From Escallonia rubra (taxonomy: Eukaryota; Streptophyta; Magnoliopsida; Escalloniales; Escalloniaceae), in contig JAVXUO010003132.1 in assembly GCA_033065855.1 (NCBI GenBank), forward strand, positions 446,501-510,500: 64,000 nucleotides of DNA, in the 5' to 3' direction. The notes under the pieces were generated by a model. That model did not search any database. It saw nothing but the letters and a program-made list of their open reading frames with translations, and was not told where the DNA came from. Positions 44,663 to 57,029 of the stretch are shown piece after piece (within the stretch, counting starts at the first letter, position 1; each line of letters opens with the position of its first letter). The position numbers and the translations under genes are program-made.

Positions 44663-46190
44663 TTTATATAAAAACGTAGCTAACGACAATAGAAATCGAG
44701 CAATTAACCTCTCGAAGAACTAACAATCAGACTCCACCAGAATTAGATATTTGTAGATCTATTTTAACAATATTGTCAGGGTATATCTCCCTATGTTTTG
44801 GTTTGTTTTAAAACCGCCTTTAGCTAGGCGGCTTGTAATCCTTATATGGTTTAATTCAAATTTTCTACTGCCGAAACAAATAAAAAGAGAGAAATTCACC
44901 TTGGGTATAAGTAATACATTTTCTATTACGGAGAACTTAACGTGGTCACCAAAGATCTTTTTTTTGGTAAAACATGAGAATGATGATATATATAATGGGA
45001 TAGTCACCAAAGATCTTATAAGGTGCAATTGTTGCAAACGAGTGCATATATTTTGAATAGTAGACTTTTTTAGCAGTCTCTTTATCCATTTTTGACAAAA
45101 TCAGTTTGGATGAAGAATTTCAAAAATCATGAAATTTAGAAGCCCTTCATTTTAAATTTCTTGCATTATTAAAATTTCAGAATTTGAAAAGTTTATGTTT
45201 GACAGCTTTTCCAGATGAGTATCGTATAATGACAATTAGTTATGTAATAGATAAATTTTAAAGGAATTACTGAAGCAAATACGAAAAATAGATGTCTAGG
45301 ATTAAAAAAGAAAGTGGCGAACGGTTGAATAAGGTAGAAGGCTGTGTGACACAAAAGAAGGGTTGAATTGCGGAAGACGTTTCTCATGTGAATTTAACCA
45401 AAAAGTAGTCTATAGTGGTTATTTCAAGTGATAATTTTGACCCCTTCAAATCCGAAGTTCTCCTTTGTAGTTACCAAACAGTGGGTTTCATTCAAGGTAC
45501 CTTCAGTTACTCAGACAAAGTGAGATTTTCAGTTGAAATATCTTATCCAAGCACACCTTAATGGAACAACGTATTGTGCACCCCTTTTTTTTGTACAAGC
45601 GTTATGCTGAAAGTAGCTTTAGGACTGTTTGGGTGACATATTTCAGCTAAGATGTTGCATATTAACATTTCTACCCAAATGAAGTCGGCATAAGAATTTT
45701 ATACCTTTGCTTACAAACTCAAAAACAATAAGGGTTATAATTAGTATGTGAAATTATTCGAAAATTGTATTCAAGATACAATAATCGAAAATTCTTGGAC
45801 GTGAATTTTGCCACTAAAAAGCTCTATTGTCACCAAAATGTTGCATTGGTTGCATATACTTGTGATAAAGGCACTATCTATGTGACAAATATGCCAAAAG
45901 GAGTGTAATAAGTCAAAAGAGTTAACTTGTGTAATGAGTCTAGAACTCAAGGGACCCGGATATAAATAGACAATACTTTGGCACCAATTTTGGCCTTTTA
46001 TTTACGGAGCCTTTAGTTTCACACTCCATTAATTTTTTTTATATTGTTCATTATCACTAAAAAAAAATATAAGCAAATTTTTAGTGATAAATCAGGTGTC
46101 GACAAGCATATGGGAGTGTAGAGATGTATAGACCTTTTTCTTTACTTTTTCGCGTGTGGAATACCTAAGAAACTATCCTGCTTGAGCGCA
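44663..46190. other. Intergenic, nothing recognised
   Basis: AT-rich. TCACCAAAGATCTT occurs twice (about 44946 and 45003) within overlapping frames on both strands (44759-45056) that I do not trust. No domain seen. Confidence 0.5.
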
Positions 46191-47439
46191 AAACACTACA
46201 AGCACCAAGGGAGGTTTTGAAGAAGCAGTGCGTTCATATTTGAAAATTTAACGGACCTCTGAAACTTTCAACTTTCACCCTCTCCCCCCCCCCCCCCAAT
46301 TACTGTTAGCCATCAAGGTGACGGTGACAAGAGTAAACAAGTTGTCAAGATCTAGCATGCCATTGATTCGATGGCCAAGTGGCATTATCAGGGCATCAAC
46401 TTGGCAATAGCTATGGCACTTCATATCACGTGCTTCGCAATCGACAATCGACAACGCAAATATTTGTCCAACAATTAATCGAAGATAATAACCTCTTTAG
46501 ATAAAATATGCTTTAATTAGACTTGTAAAATCCATGACTTCCCTAGGAAGTTAACCAGTGAGTTTAACCTGTAACTCAGACAGAAGAGACACTCCCCGAT
46601 AAGCATCCACCATATATGGTAGATTTCTCTTTGACGATCTAGTCTCCCTTGGAGACAAGGTTTCTCAATTATCGCGATTGGCTTGCTTAGACCCCCAATA
46701 TTCTCCCAATAATCATACTCGAAAACTTTGTCTTTGCTAAGAGCAACAACTGAGGGATCACGCAATCCCAAGTATAGTAGGGCTTCCTCCAGCGCCTAGA
46801 TATCATGGGAAAATGAGGAATCTAATAAGGATTAACCAAGGTAAAGTACCTTTCTCGCTCTAGTCATTATGACAGGATGGTTCGGTGTAAACCCTAAATT
46901 TCATAATGCTACAAATTTCAATATGCACAAAAGCCACCTAACATGGCAACTTATGTATGCCAAGGATGGACCCGATGACAAATGCGTGATAAGTCAGCGG
47001 CTACTTAAACTCACAAAGTTCTTGACTTTCTGCCATTGCAACCTAAGGATGGTTCCTAATGAGCATTTAGTTCTGATATTCTGATTCATGAGAAAGGTAA
47101 AGGATCTTGGTAAAAAATTCACACCTTTGAGGGCATGCAAAACACACCAAAAAAGAACATTACAGAGGAGCCCTAGCTTCTGAAACAAGCCATCTTTCGA
47201 GGCTTGCTTGTTCATCTTGCCATCAAGTTAAGCCTAGATTCGAGAAGGCCTTTTTTAACCATAATTAGTTATCGTCTTGCAAGCCAGCTCCAAAAACAAA
47301 GTGTCCTGACACAACGGTGATTGCCTTCTTGTACTTGAATGGACCGTATTATATCCATAATTGACAACACGAAACTAACTTTGTAAAGAGGAAGTGAAAA
47401 AAAATTAACTCATTAAAATGACAACACGAAACTGCTACG
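46191..47439. other. Possible remainder of a CACTA element
   Basis: CACTACAAGC at 46194 looks like the end of an En/Spm (CACTA) transposon, on the correct side of the tnp2 remnant. A 3-bp duplication and an opposite end were not found. A C-run lies at about 46283-46298. Frames such as minus 46517-46771 and plus 46869-47084 have no recognised content. Confidence 0.35.
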
Positions 47440-48060
47440 CTAAAACTGCGGGAAAATCATGTTTAGTCCACATCAAAGCAGCCCTCATTTAAGAAATGTA
47501 TCATATGTTTCGACTCCATGATCTCATAGTTGTTTGAGCTCATCAATCAACGGCTTTAAATAAACATCTATGTCCTTACCAGGACTCTTCAGCCCTAGAA
47601 TAAGTAACGACAAAAATATGTACGGCTTCTTCATGCACACGCCTGGTGGAAGGTTATACGTGACAATAATAACAGGCCACATGGAGTAGGGCGTGCTAGA
47701 CTGTGCGAAAGGATTGAACCCATCTGTTGCCAAATCAAGTTTAACATTATGAACTTCCTGAGCAAAGGTTAGGTGCTTGTGGTCAAACTCCTTCCACGCC
47801 TCTCTGTCAGCGGGGTATGTCATCACATCGGCATTGCTGCTACGAGTCTCCCAATGAGCCCTTATATGTTTAGCCGTATTGGAGGAGTAGTACATCCTCT
47901 GAAGCCTTGGCATAATAAAAAAATATCGCAATACTCTCCATGCAATAATTTCCTTTATACCTCGAATAATCACATATCGGACACCTTGTTAAGTCTTTAT
48001 TCTCTTTCCAGAATAGTACACAATCCGTTCATAAACAGTTCATAAGTATACGTCAAAGAG
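47440..48060 (-). pseudogene. CACTA (En/Spm) tnp2-type transposase fragment
   Basis: The open stretch 47973-47524 (149 codons) matches the plant tnp2 transposase family (Transposase_21). It has a PRLQRMYYSSNTAKHIRAHW block, then YPADREAWKEFDHKH, NVKLDLATDGFNPF, SSTPYSMWPVIIVTYNLPP and GKDIDVYLKPLIDELKQL, all in family order. The catalytic part usually spans several hundred residues; here only the middle is left. Weak continuation is visible to about 47440, with a LNDFPA-like trace, and on the N-terminal side to about 48060. No intact element is present. The enzyme would have cut CACTA ends; this copy is dead. Confidence 0.85.
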
Positions 48061-48284
48061 GCTTGAAGAGTGCAATAGATAGTAGCGTCAAAGGCATGAC
48101 TCGAGCCTCAGTGTTTGCAATCACCAATAAAGCATGAAGAAAAAAGGGTGGTGAGTGAGAAGTAGTGACGCCATATCGATATAATTACTGCTAGCAGCCT
48201 ACTCATTATGTGTCGGCTAATTAGTGATTTCTTTCTAGAGATCTATAAGTCAACTTTGTCCCACGAGGCACCAAGATGTTACGG
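48061..48284. other. Short spacer, nothing recognised
   Basis: AT-rich. GTAGTG at 48162-48167 could be an opposite CACTA end but does not match beyond six bases. Confidence 0.3.
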
Positions 48285-48700
48285 ATCAAATTCGACTAGG
48301 GTCAAATGAGCATGCAAGCAATTTTGGAGTGCACATCGTGAGAAAATTATAACGTGCCTGATTTGTATCTGGTGGAGATCTCTGATGCCTAAGTCAAGAT
48401 TTGTATGAAAAGAACTCTGAGTAAGGAAGAGAGTAAAAATGTTGAGAGTGAAAAATAGAACTTACCTTCGATCTATGAGAGTATTCTTGTAGTAGGAGTC
48501 AACTATCTTCAGGGTAATTACCTTAATTCAAATTAAAATTCTTGTTCCGCAAGGATAATAGCTTAACCAAAAGGATAGTTTAACCAAAGCGAGGATTCAA
48601 GTCTTCTGACGAGATAATGTATGTAGAAAACCTTCATCCCCACCATATATCCTACATTATGGTTTTATAAGCATCATTGCGACACACTGAGATTTTCAAT
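48285..48700 (-). repeat. Diverged LTR-like fragment related to the right-hand Tat LTRs
   Basis: Shares the GGTGGAGATCTCTGATGCCTAAGTCA block and AACTCTGAGTAAGGAAGAGAG with 49920-49995 and 62330-62400, and similar order onwards. Both ends are unclear. It is probably an old LTR of a related element. Confidence 0.45.
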
Positions 48701-49839
48701 TTGTTCCTCACCACCCAAAACAAATCAGTATTAAATTTTACCCTTTTTTCCTACTAAACTAGCAAGATTTGGCGGATTATGGATTTTAGTAAAAATACTG
48801 CAAAGTGAATGGAAACTTCACAACCGTTAAAATACATTTAATGTCTAGTAAGTAATACAATTCGCTGAAGTTATTCACGTTTATCTGGAAATATTGTTTA
48901 GGTTGGGAACTTTTTAAGTCATAACATGAAAACAACGAATTTGAAGATCACGCACGCAGATTTCATTTTTCAAAATAACGAAAACTTTTTTAAATAAAAA
49001 TTTTGGAACCAATTTAGTATGAAGTTCGACAAAAGAATCTCTTACTGTCAAAAGTTCTTTTACTAATTGAGAAAAGTTGAAAAAGGTTAGAGGTTTTTCC
49101 CTATGTTTTTCTCCCTCCCTCTCCGTTACTTTATTCCTTAGACACCCCATTTCTTTGTTTCCTTGGGCAGCTAGTTCATCAATGGTAGATAGATTCATAT
49201 GTATGCAGGTTAGGGTAAGTTGCATGCATGTCATATAACTTTCCTAGAGACTTATAGGATATCACAAGAATATTTACTTCAAGTAAAAGCAATCACCATT
49301 AATTTTGGGAAATTTTGAGTTAACTTCAAAGAGTTTTTTACCCACAATATTTTAGTCTAGTGACTTATTGACCTATATCCTGTATTTTAAAACTTATTTG
49401 CCAATATGGGTACTTTTGAAAAAATTGTTCAATAAATCACGATTTCAAACTACGAAAGTGCGGTTAACATTTTCTAAAAAAATGTCATCTCAAACCATGA
49501 TTTCTCCATTTATAATTTTTTTAAAATTATTTTGTTAAAAATTGTGAATTGAAACCGCAAGACTCGAGTTCATATTACACTAAACCATGTGATCTCTTCA
49601 AAAGAAACATTTTGATTTTGATTAGACTAAATCAAGGAAACAATTTTGATGAACATGTGAAAACCAGACAATTCCATGCCTAATCATGATGACATGCAAA
49701 ACTTAACACTACTTTGATTAGACTGTTATGTACTGGAAACCATGGTTTCTCCTTAAGTATAATACAGAAAATTGGTTTGAAATCTAAAGAAAGATAAGGA
49801 TTTCGTTTGAATTTAAAGAATATGAAAACTGAAAGTCGT
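48701..49839. other. Intergenic, nothing recognised
   Basis: AT-rich with a small minus frame (48914-49234) lacking motifs. Ends at the left LTR of the minus-strand Tat element. Confidence 0.5.
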
Positions 49840-50296
49840 TGTTGCTAAAAACTAGATCGGGAACCACAACTAAAGAATGAACCTGCAAGACAGAACACGG
49901 AATAACCTTCGGGTGGGGTTCTGGTGGGGAACTCTCCGATGCTTAAGTCAGAGCACAGCTAACAATGTAGAACTCTGAGAAAGCAATAGAACACAGTGTA
50001 TATGTGTGTGTGATTGTCCACATACTTGGAGGGTAGCCCCTTTATATAATCGTAGGTGGAAGACTCCCAATAGGTTTGTGCGTCTTTATGGTTGGGTTTT
50101 GGGCTAGGTTAATCACGATCGTGTTAGGATCCTTGGGGATCACGTCATTATCTTTGATGATTGAGTTAGAATCCTTTTAGGCTTCCATCCGTACTAGTAT
50201 ATCAAGTACTTAATTGATAGTTGTCCAGGTTTGTCCACGGGCCATAACTGCCATGTGTCATTCACCGATTATAGGCATATCTTTAGCTATATCACA
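49840..50296 (-). repeat. 3' LTR of the minus-strand Tat element
   Basis: Minus-strand ends are TGTGATATAGCTAAAG and TTTAGCAACA. It contains a short GT repeat and a minus-strand TATATAAAGGGG (about 50038-50049) as likely TATA box. A G-rich polypurine tract adjoins at 50297-50312. Confidence 0.8.
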
Positions 50297-50312
50297 ATGC
50301 CCCCTGCTTTTT
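50297..50312 (-). other. Polypurine tract of the minus-strand Tat element
   Basis: On the minus strand AAAAGCAGGGGGCAT abuts the LTR start TGTGATAT. Confidence 0.65.
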
Positions 50313-50414
50313 CCAGCGGGCGAAAGCACACTCTTTTCACCGGAATAGCTATAATTGTATACCCGTACAGAAAAAGGACAATCTTGTAGATGTTGTTATC
50401 CAAGAAAAACAGAA

Positions 50415-51180
50415 ACAGTCTTGGCATTCTGCTCGGGCAGAGTGCTCGGACAGCATTCTATTCGGGAAAATACTTTGCCCGACCAGAATGGGGACCATTC
50501 TTGGCACTCTACTCGGATAGAGTGCTCGGACAACATTCTACTCGGGCAGATGCTTTGCTCGAGTAGAATGAGGACCATAATTGGCACTTTGCTCGGGTAG
50601 AGTGCTCGGACGGCATTCTACTTAGGCAGATGCCTTGTCCGAGCAGAATGGGGACCATCCTTGGCACTCTGCTCGGGCAGAGTGCTCGAACGGCACTCTG
50701 CTCAAACAAGTGCCTTTGTCCGGACAAAAAGGGGACCATCCTCGGCACTCAACTCGGGCAGCATGCTCGGACGGCATTCTGCTTTGGCAGTTGCTTTAAC
50801 TGAGCAGAATAGGAACTGTTCTTGGCACTCTGCTTGGGTAGAGTGCTCGAACGACATTCTACTTGGGTAGAGTGCTCGAACGACATTCTGCTTGGGTAGA
50901 GTGCTCGAACAAAATTCTGCTCGGACAGATGCATTTATCCGGATAGAAAGGGGACCATCCTTGGCATTCTGCTCGAGTAGAGTGCTCGGACGCCATTCTG
51001 CTCGGGCAGCTGCTTTGTCCGAGTAGAATGGGAACTGTTCATGGCACTCTGCTAGGGAAAAATGCTGGGACGACCTTCTGCTCTGGCAGATGCCTTTGTC
51101 TGAACAAAAACGGAACTGTTCTTGGTACTCTGTTCGGGCAGAGTGCTCAAACGGCATTCTGTGTGGGCAGATACCTTGTT
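50415..51180. repeat. 80-bp tandem repeat with CTGCTCGG/CCGAGCAG arms
   Basis: About nine diverged units; TTGGCACTCTGCTCGG recurs near 50421, 50502, 50582, 50662, 50742, 50823, 50962, 51042 and 51123. Each unit has CATTCTGCTCGGGCAG, then CCGAGCAGAATG about 10 bases on; these arms are complementary. It lies directly upstream of the antisense unit's TATA box. Frames through it (for example minus 50702-51190) are repeat artefacts. Confidence 0.88.
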
Positions 51181-51307
51181 TTTCTTCCACGTGCCTTCGT
51201 AATGAACGCCATAAGTAGGAAATTCAAATTCCATTATCTGAGATCGTGCCACATAAGGGGAGGGCGTACCGTCGTGCTTCCCAAGATTCGATTATAGAAG
51301 ATTCCTT

Positions 51308-51314
51308 TATAAAA
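51308..51314 (+). promoter_or_regulatory. TATA box of the antisense transcription unit
   Basis: CCTTTATAAAAGGGG is a strong plant TATA context on the plus strand, about 140 bp before the first ATG of the antisense frame. Downstream, GTAAGT at 51377-51382 and TTCATAG ending at 51441 could form a small leader intron. Confidence 0.6.
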
Positions 51315-51450
51315 GGGGTAATCTTACTTTATTTTTCACCTCGCTCAAAAAGTTAGAAGCTTTCTTCTCCGCACAAGTAAGTTCTTCCCTCTTCTTCTCT
51401 TTGTATTCAACATTTCAATCTTCATAGTTTCAAATTCATAGGTAGTCAAT

Positions 51451-53370
51451 ATGTCGGAGACTTCTGATTGCGTAACCTCTTATGAAGAACTTATTAAAAG
51501 TAGTTCTTCTTCGTCCACTGGACGAGTTCCAACCTCCCAGAGTGAAGCTGGTCCCTCCATCCCACAATCATCACAATCTTTACCTCCTAAAAATGCCCTA
51601 GGTGATTTAAAGGATAAAGCAAAAGATAAATAGAATCTCAAACCTTGGTTTACTACTGATGAGAAGCAGAATAAGATGACCAAGGAAGAGTTGGAGGAGC
51701 TACTCAGGGAGTATCTTTTACCCCCAAGGCTGGATAGCTCGAGTTCTAGAGTTGCAAGAACCAGCCAATTATGGAACCGATTGGGACTCAAGCATCTACG
51801 AGGAGCAAGTGAGGTCGGGTTATAAACTTCATCTTCACCCTTTTGCCCTCAAGATGTTTGATCATTACAAAATGGTGCCTGGTCAACTCGTGCCTAATGG
51901 TTGGAGAAAACTGGTGGGTCTCATCTATCTTATTGAGACTTCTGGCTACAAAGCAGATTTTACAGACTTTATGAGAGTCTTCTTCGAAATTTACTTTGTT
52001 AAGGTGTCACCAACAGCCATGGGTGGTATTATATCCACAGTAGGCAAAGGCTCCTCAAAGGTGGTCCAAAATCCAACAGGGGCTGGCATTCTAGATAATT
52101 CTTCGTTGGACGCGAAGACCATGGGGAGTCGACATTCAAGAAAACATGGAATTCTTTTTGTAAAAATCTTGAAAACAAGAACAAGCCCTTTCCAGATACC
52201 TTGACCAAGCATATTCTCAGTCATATAAAACTTTGGGGTGGTCTTTCAATTGACGAGCCTCTATCAGAACAATAATTAGAGTATGGAAAGATTATTCCCC
52301 TTAAACCTGTACCAGTTGGTCTTCCAGTCAATCCTCCCCCTCTTGCCACCCATAGTACATATTCCATTGAAACCACACCACTATGTTTGCTTTGTCAGAG
52401 GCTTTTAGGTTTTCTGAATCCAGTCTTATTGATATTTCTTCTAATACTAACTCCACTCTTTTCTTTATGCAGAAATGGCTAATGGCACTGGAAAGAAGAC
52501 AGGCTTCTTAGGTGCACTCCAGAAGGCAAAGGGAAAAAGAAAGGAGAAACTACAAGCCGTTTAAGTGACCCTAATCCAAAGAGGGCGAGGGTTACTCTTC
52601 TTGAGCCACCTCCTTGAGTTATCGAAGAAGTATCTATGGAAGAGGATCCTATCTTTCATCCCCGATGGACTATTAGACAAGGCAACATGGGGATTCCAAA
52701 TAGCCAGGTTTTCGAGCAGCATCTTACACATGGCGTTCTTCCTAGAGATGCGGAGATACTTGTGAACCAGACTCACGAGTCTTTTGTATGTACCTTTGCC
52801 CAGGCTATATACTTGGTAATGAATTGTTTACACTTGTTTCCATTTATCATGACCTTGATTCAGCTGACCGTTTAGTCTTGTCCTGTGGAGCACATATGCT
52901 ATCACGTTTCGAGATGGCCAAGGAGGTGGCAGCTTTGGAAAGTCAAGAGAAAAGGGATGATGTTGCCTAAGCTGAAGAGGCCACCCGACATACGCATAAG
53001 CTGACCAAGCGCGAGGCTGATCTTCTTGCTCAAGTTGAAGCCCTTAAAAATATATTGGAGAGGGCTAAGAGGAAGATTGTGGATGCAAGAGATCAAGACA
53101 TCCAGGATTCGCTTGACAGGAACGCGGAGGACGAATGGCTGAAGAAGCGTACCGACGACGATCTGGAGATCTACAAGATGGGCTTCCTGAAGGCCAAAGA
53201 GATGTTTGGCTAGCGGTTTCCCGACATCCCTTTGGATGACTTTGTGATGCCAGTTGTTGGGTCCCCATATGAAGAGACAATCATGCCTTCCGAAGTAGGG
53301 GATGCAACTTCTCAGGCTCTGAAGGTAGTCATTCAGGCGTTGCCCCCAAGTCCTAGATGTTGTTCCCATG
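51451..53370 (+). pseudogene. Antisense reading frame of the Tat element (aORF)
   Basis: The plus-strand coding region starts MSETSDCVTSYEELIKSS and carries, near 51800-52010, a block (YKLHLHPFALKMFDHY, VPGQLVPNGWRKLVGLIYL, FTDFMRVFFEIYFVK) that resembles the conserved N-terminal domain of proteins encoded antisense in Tat-like elements. The C-terminal part (about 52900-53200) is Lys/Glu/Leu-rich with heptad spacing (AKEVAALESQEKRD; LTKREADLLAQVEALKN), a likely coiled coil. The protein's function in this family is not established. The region is broken, and is treated as a fossil. Confidence 0.7.
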
Positions 53371-53862
53371 TTCTTAAACTCTTTTGCATTGTTTTGACTA
53401 AGTACTTTTTACGCCCCTTCAAGGGCTTGTAAGCACATTATCTTATATATCACCCTCCTTAGAGGGCATTTTATTCATGGCATTTATTATTTGTTCATGT
53501 TACTGCGTGTTTATTTGGTTTATACCATACACATAGCATCATATGTCTTATTTTGACACGAACTTTTATTCATTAGTTAAGAGCTGGCAAAGAAGCCCAG
53601 CACCCTCGCTTGGCCAAGTTTCGAAGTAGCAAAGTTTGGTGGGGTAGTGACGTCCCCATCAACACCTTGCTGCTTTATGGGTTAGATCTAGAGCTAAAAT
53701 GTCGGCCTTCTACTTGGGCAGAGGCCTTGTTCTCCTTGTGTTTTATTTGTGCACAAAGGAGATGGAGTTTGGGACTTTGCTTGGACAAAATGCCCAAACG
53801 GCATTCTACTCGGGCAGATGCCTTGTTTCACCTTGTACTTTGTCCGAGCACAAGAGAGATAA
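53371..53862. other. 3' side of the antisense unit
   Basis: After the coding region come T-rich sequence and, from about 53700, more copies of the CTCGGGCAGATGCCTTG...TGTCCGAGCACAAG repeat up to the GATAA target site. Small frames here come from the repeat. Confidence 0.6.
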
Positions 53863-56259
53863 TGTCACACCCCCCGGAAGGGGTGCAACACTAAACAAGC
53901 TAGTTAACATATATACTTCAAGGATATACAGAGCCTTACTACAAACGTAAAAAAAAAGTGGAAGTATCGCTTAAACGTTACAGTCGTCCATAAGTGGAAA
54001 GACTGAACATAACATTATATTACAGACCTCCTTTCGCCTATACAAGTACTACACTCCAAAACAAAAGAAGAACAACTAAAACTTTGCTCACCCAGCGTAA
54101 TACTCTTGAGTCTCCCCGATGTATCCTCTTCGCCCTCTGGCAAATACTTCGACTCCGAACCTAGAAAAGTATCGGGAATGGGTCAGCCAGATGGCTCCGT
54201 AGAGTATCCGGTGCTTTTAAGTCCAAACATGAATTGATTATATTATGAATGGTTAGTATAAACATGCAAGTCACTTGAACAGATGATACCTACGTACTTA
54301 AGAATAATTTAACATATCGAGTATCACGTGCAACCATTTGCTCACACTTGCCTTCAAGAGAAACAAGATTAGCATATCGAGCAAGATTTGAAATCTTGTA
54401 AAACATATACGAGAATGGCAAGCAAGACCTAAATATTAACTTGATTTTGCTAAGTATAACGAAATAGTATAAACAAGTTCAAAACAAATATGAGCCAAGT
54501 ACGAGAATATCAATATGCAAATATGCCCCACATGCACGAGCCAACCTTCCCTGAGAGCGAGAGACTTTTCGTATCGCAACCAACTGATGTAGCGGGTTTG
54601 ATAGAAGAAGTCCAACATCATCACAGGCATGCCAATAATTCCTTTCGAGAAGTAGTACGCATAGCTAGTGCGTACTATCGAGACATGAACGAGAATGAGA
54701 ACCCTGGCCGAATAACTTTCAACCCCGGCAAATACCACCCTAAAGTTACTTTTTCCTCCTCCTTCACGTGACATGCATAGTCATGCACAGATGTCACCAA
54801 AAGGTCATCAAGTACATCAAAAGAGGTTTAATCCCCTCTCAAGTCATTTTTGCCATCACATATGCCAAACATATAAACTAATCTCTAATGTGCAAACTAA
54901 TTCGGTAATCAAGCAAGAAACAATTGATGTTCTTTTTTTTAAGTACCCTACACACATGCATAATTTTATTAGCATGTATATATTTGAGTGCCCATTTAAG
55001 ACGTACAATTTACCTAGTTATTCACCATTAACCCCATCACAAAGAACTACTAGTTTAGGTTACATAATCTGCCCAGTATTTCAATTGGCAGCAGGAGTAG
55101 TTTGTAGTCCAAAAATCATAACAATTTTATTACAAGGCCTCTACAGTAATACTATATATTTATGAAAACTAGACTCAAATAGATACACCCAGTATTTTAC
55201 TTGGCACGAAAATATTATTTTAAGGTCATGTTAAGCCCTTTCAAAGACAGACTTCAGAATCTGTCCAACAACAGTTTCACAAGACAGGGTTCAAGTCACG
55301 AATTTTAAACCATAGAAATAGTACTTGAAATAATCTGAATTTTTTTTATACTCTATACATGTTTTATTACAACATATAAAATAACCAAGCCCATATCTCA
55401 ACTAAAAGTATACCTTTTTAAGCACCAAAATTACTCTGATTTCATGGTTGTACAGTTTCACAGGACATGTTTCAAGCCACGAATTTTAAACCATAGCAAT
55501 AGTACTTGAAATAATCTGAAATTTGGTATGTATACTATATGCATGTATTAGTATAATATATAAAATAACCAAGTTCATATCTCAACTAAAAGTATACCAT
55601 TTTATGCACCAAAATTACTCTAATTTCATGACTATTCTGCAGATTTCAGCATGCATGAACACACTTCTCCTTGAATCATTTCAAGCAAATATATAAGTGT
55701 TTTACTACTACTCATGATACATCTCATACATGTTTTGAAAACTTAAAAACACAAGATAACCTACCTTAAGAAATTAAGGCCAAGCCAATTCAAGAAATTT
55801 GATTCAAATCTCTCTCCTTTTTTCTTCTTTTTCTTCTTCTCTTCTTCACTTTCTCTCTTTTCTTTTCATTCTTCTTCTTTCTCTTTTTTTCCTACTCTTT
55901 CCCTTCTCTTTTGTTTCTAAGTTATCCACTTAACTTCTCTTTCCATTTTTTTATTAGTTTCCTTTGATTCCTCACCACCATACATAGGTGGCAAGACATC
56001 CAAGAATATAACCCACACTCTCACACGTGCACATGCCACTAATCCCTTCATTTCATATTTACATATTAACCCCAAAGTTTCACATAATTACTTTTTAACC
56101 CTAAAGTTTTACATAATTATATTTTGTGCCCACAACTTAATTTGAACTATTTACTTTATGTAGACAAATAATATTACACGATCATATTATTTCAATCAAA
56201 TTTAAATATGTTTAAACTTAAAAAAATGATTAGAAGCTAATTAAGATCGGGGTCTCACA
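53863..56259 (-). mobile_element. Solo LTR of 2.4 kb
   Basis: Perfect 5-bp duplication GATAA at 53858-53862 and 56260-56264; ends TGTCACACC and GGTCTCACA. On the minus strand it starts TGTGAGACCCCGATC. A T/CT-rich tract at about 55805-55920 is placed like those in the LTRs at 2160-5495 and 31042-32192. The left two-thirds is the inverted homologue of 1-1668. The repeat it interrupts continues on both sides, so it is younger than the Tat copy around it. Confidence 0.92.
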
Positions 56260-56264
56260 GATAA

Positions 56265-56530
56265 AGTTCGAGACACTGCTCGGGCAGCATTCTGCTCGGG
56301 CAGATGCTTTGTTTGCCCTTGTGTTTTGTCTGAGCATGAGGGAGATGAAGTTCAAGACCCTGCTTGGGTAGAGTGCTTGGGCAGCATTATGCTCGGGCAG
56401 ATGCTTTGTTCGCCCTTGTGTTTTGTCCGAGCATAAGAAAGATGAAGTTCGAGACCCTGATCGGGCAGTGTGCTCGGGAATCATTCTGCTCGAGCAGATG
56501 CTTTGGTCCTTGCGCCTTGTCACACATGAG
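56265..56530. repeat. CTCGGGCAG repeats, continued right of the solo LTR
   Basis: About three units with GCATTCTGCTCGGGCAGATGC and TTTTGTCTGAGCATGAG-like parts, continuing the array left of the solo LTR. Units lie on both sides of the antisense frame. Confidence 0.85.
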
Positions 56531-57029
56531 ACAAAGTTTGCTGCCTATGTGTGCAAAAAAAATTACAATCATGCTCAAGAAAACAACTTTATTGCTCAGG
56601 CAAAAAATAAAGTACCTACTGAATTGATGACGACCCATTTATTCTTCAAGCCATCTAAAGACTATTATAGAAAATTAAGGTCTTCTAGACTTTACTGGAG
56701 TTTGGCAAGGTCTGAGCCCCTTGCCCCCAAAAAAGAAGTGTCTTGCCTCGAGGCAAGATACTACTGATAATATCATCGCAAGTTCTCAGCATTTCATGTA
56801 CGAGGGGTTGGGTCTCCAGAAAGTGTTTCTAATGCATAGGCGTCTGACTTGAGTACCATTATGACACGGTAAGGCTCTTCCCAATTCGGGGACAACTTTC
56901 CCTTAGCTGACTTAGGATCAGATACTTCTAACATGCGAAGAACCAAATCCATAACTTGAAATTGCTTGGAGCGAACCCTCTAATTGTAATAGCGTGCAAC
57001 CCATTGTTTTATAACAAGGGAGCATTCAT
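56531..57029 (-). other. Region between integrase and 3' repeats, minus-strand Tat element
   Basis: The right part (about 56800-57029) probably still codes for the integrase C-terminus: on the minus strand a WEEPYRVIMVLKSDA-like stretch is readable. The left part shows nothing recognised. Confidence 0.45.

Noticed and set aside
48162-48167. Opposite CACTA end (GTAGTG)
   Set aside because: Matches only six bases and the flanking triplets differ from those at 46194.
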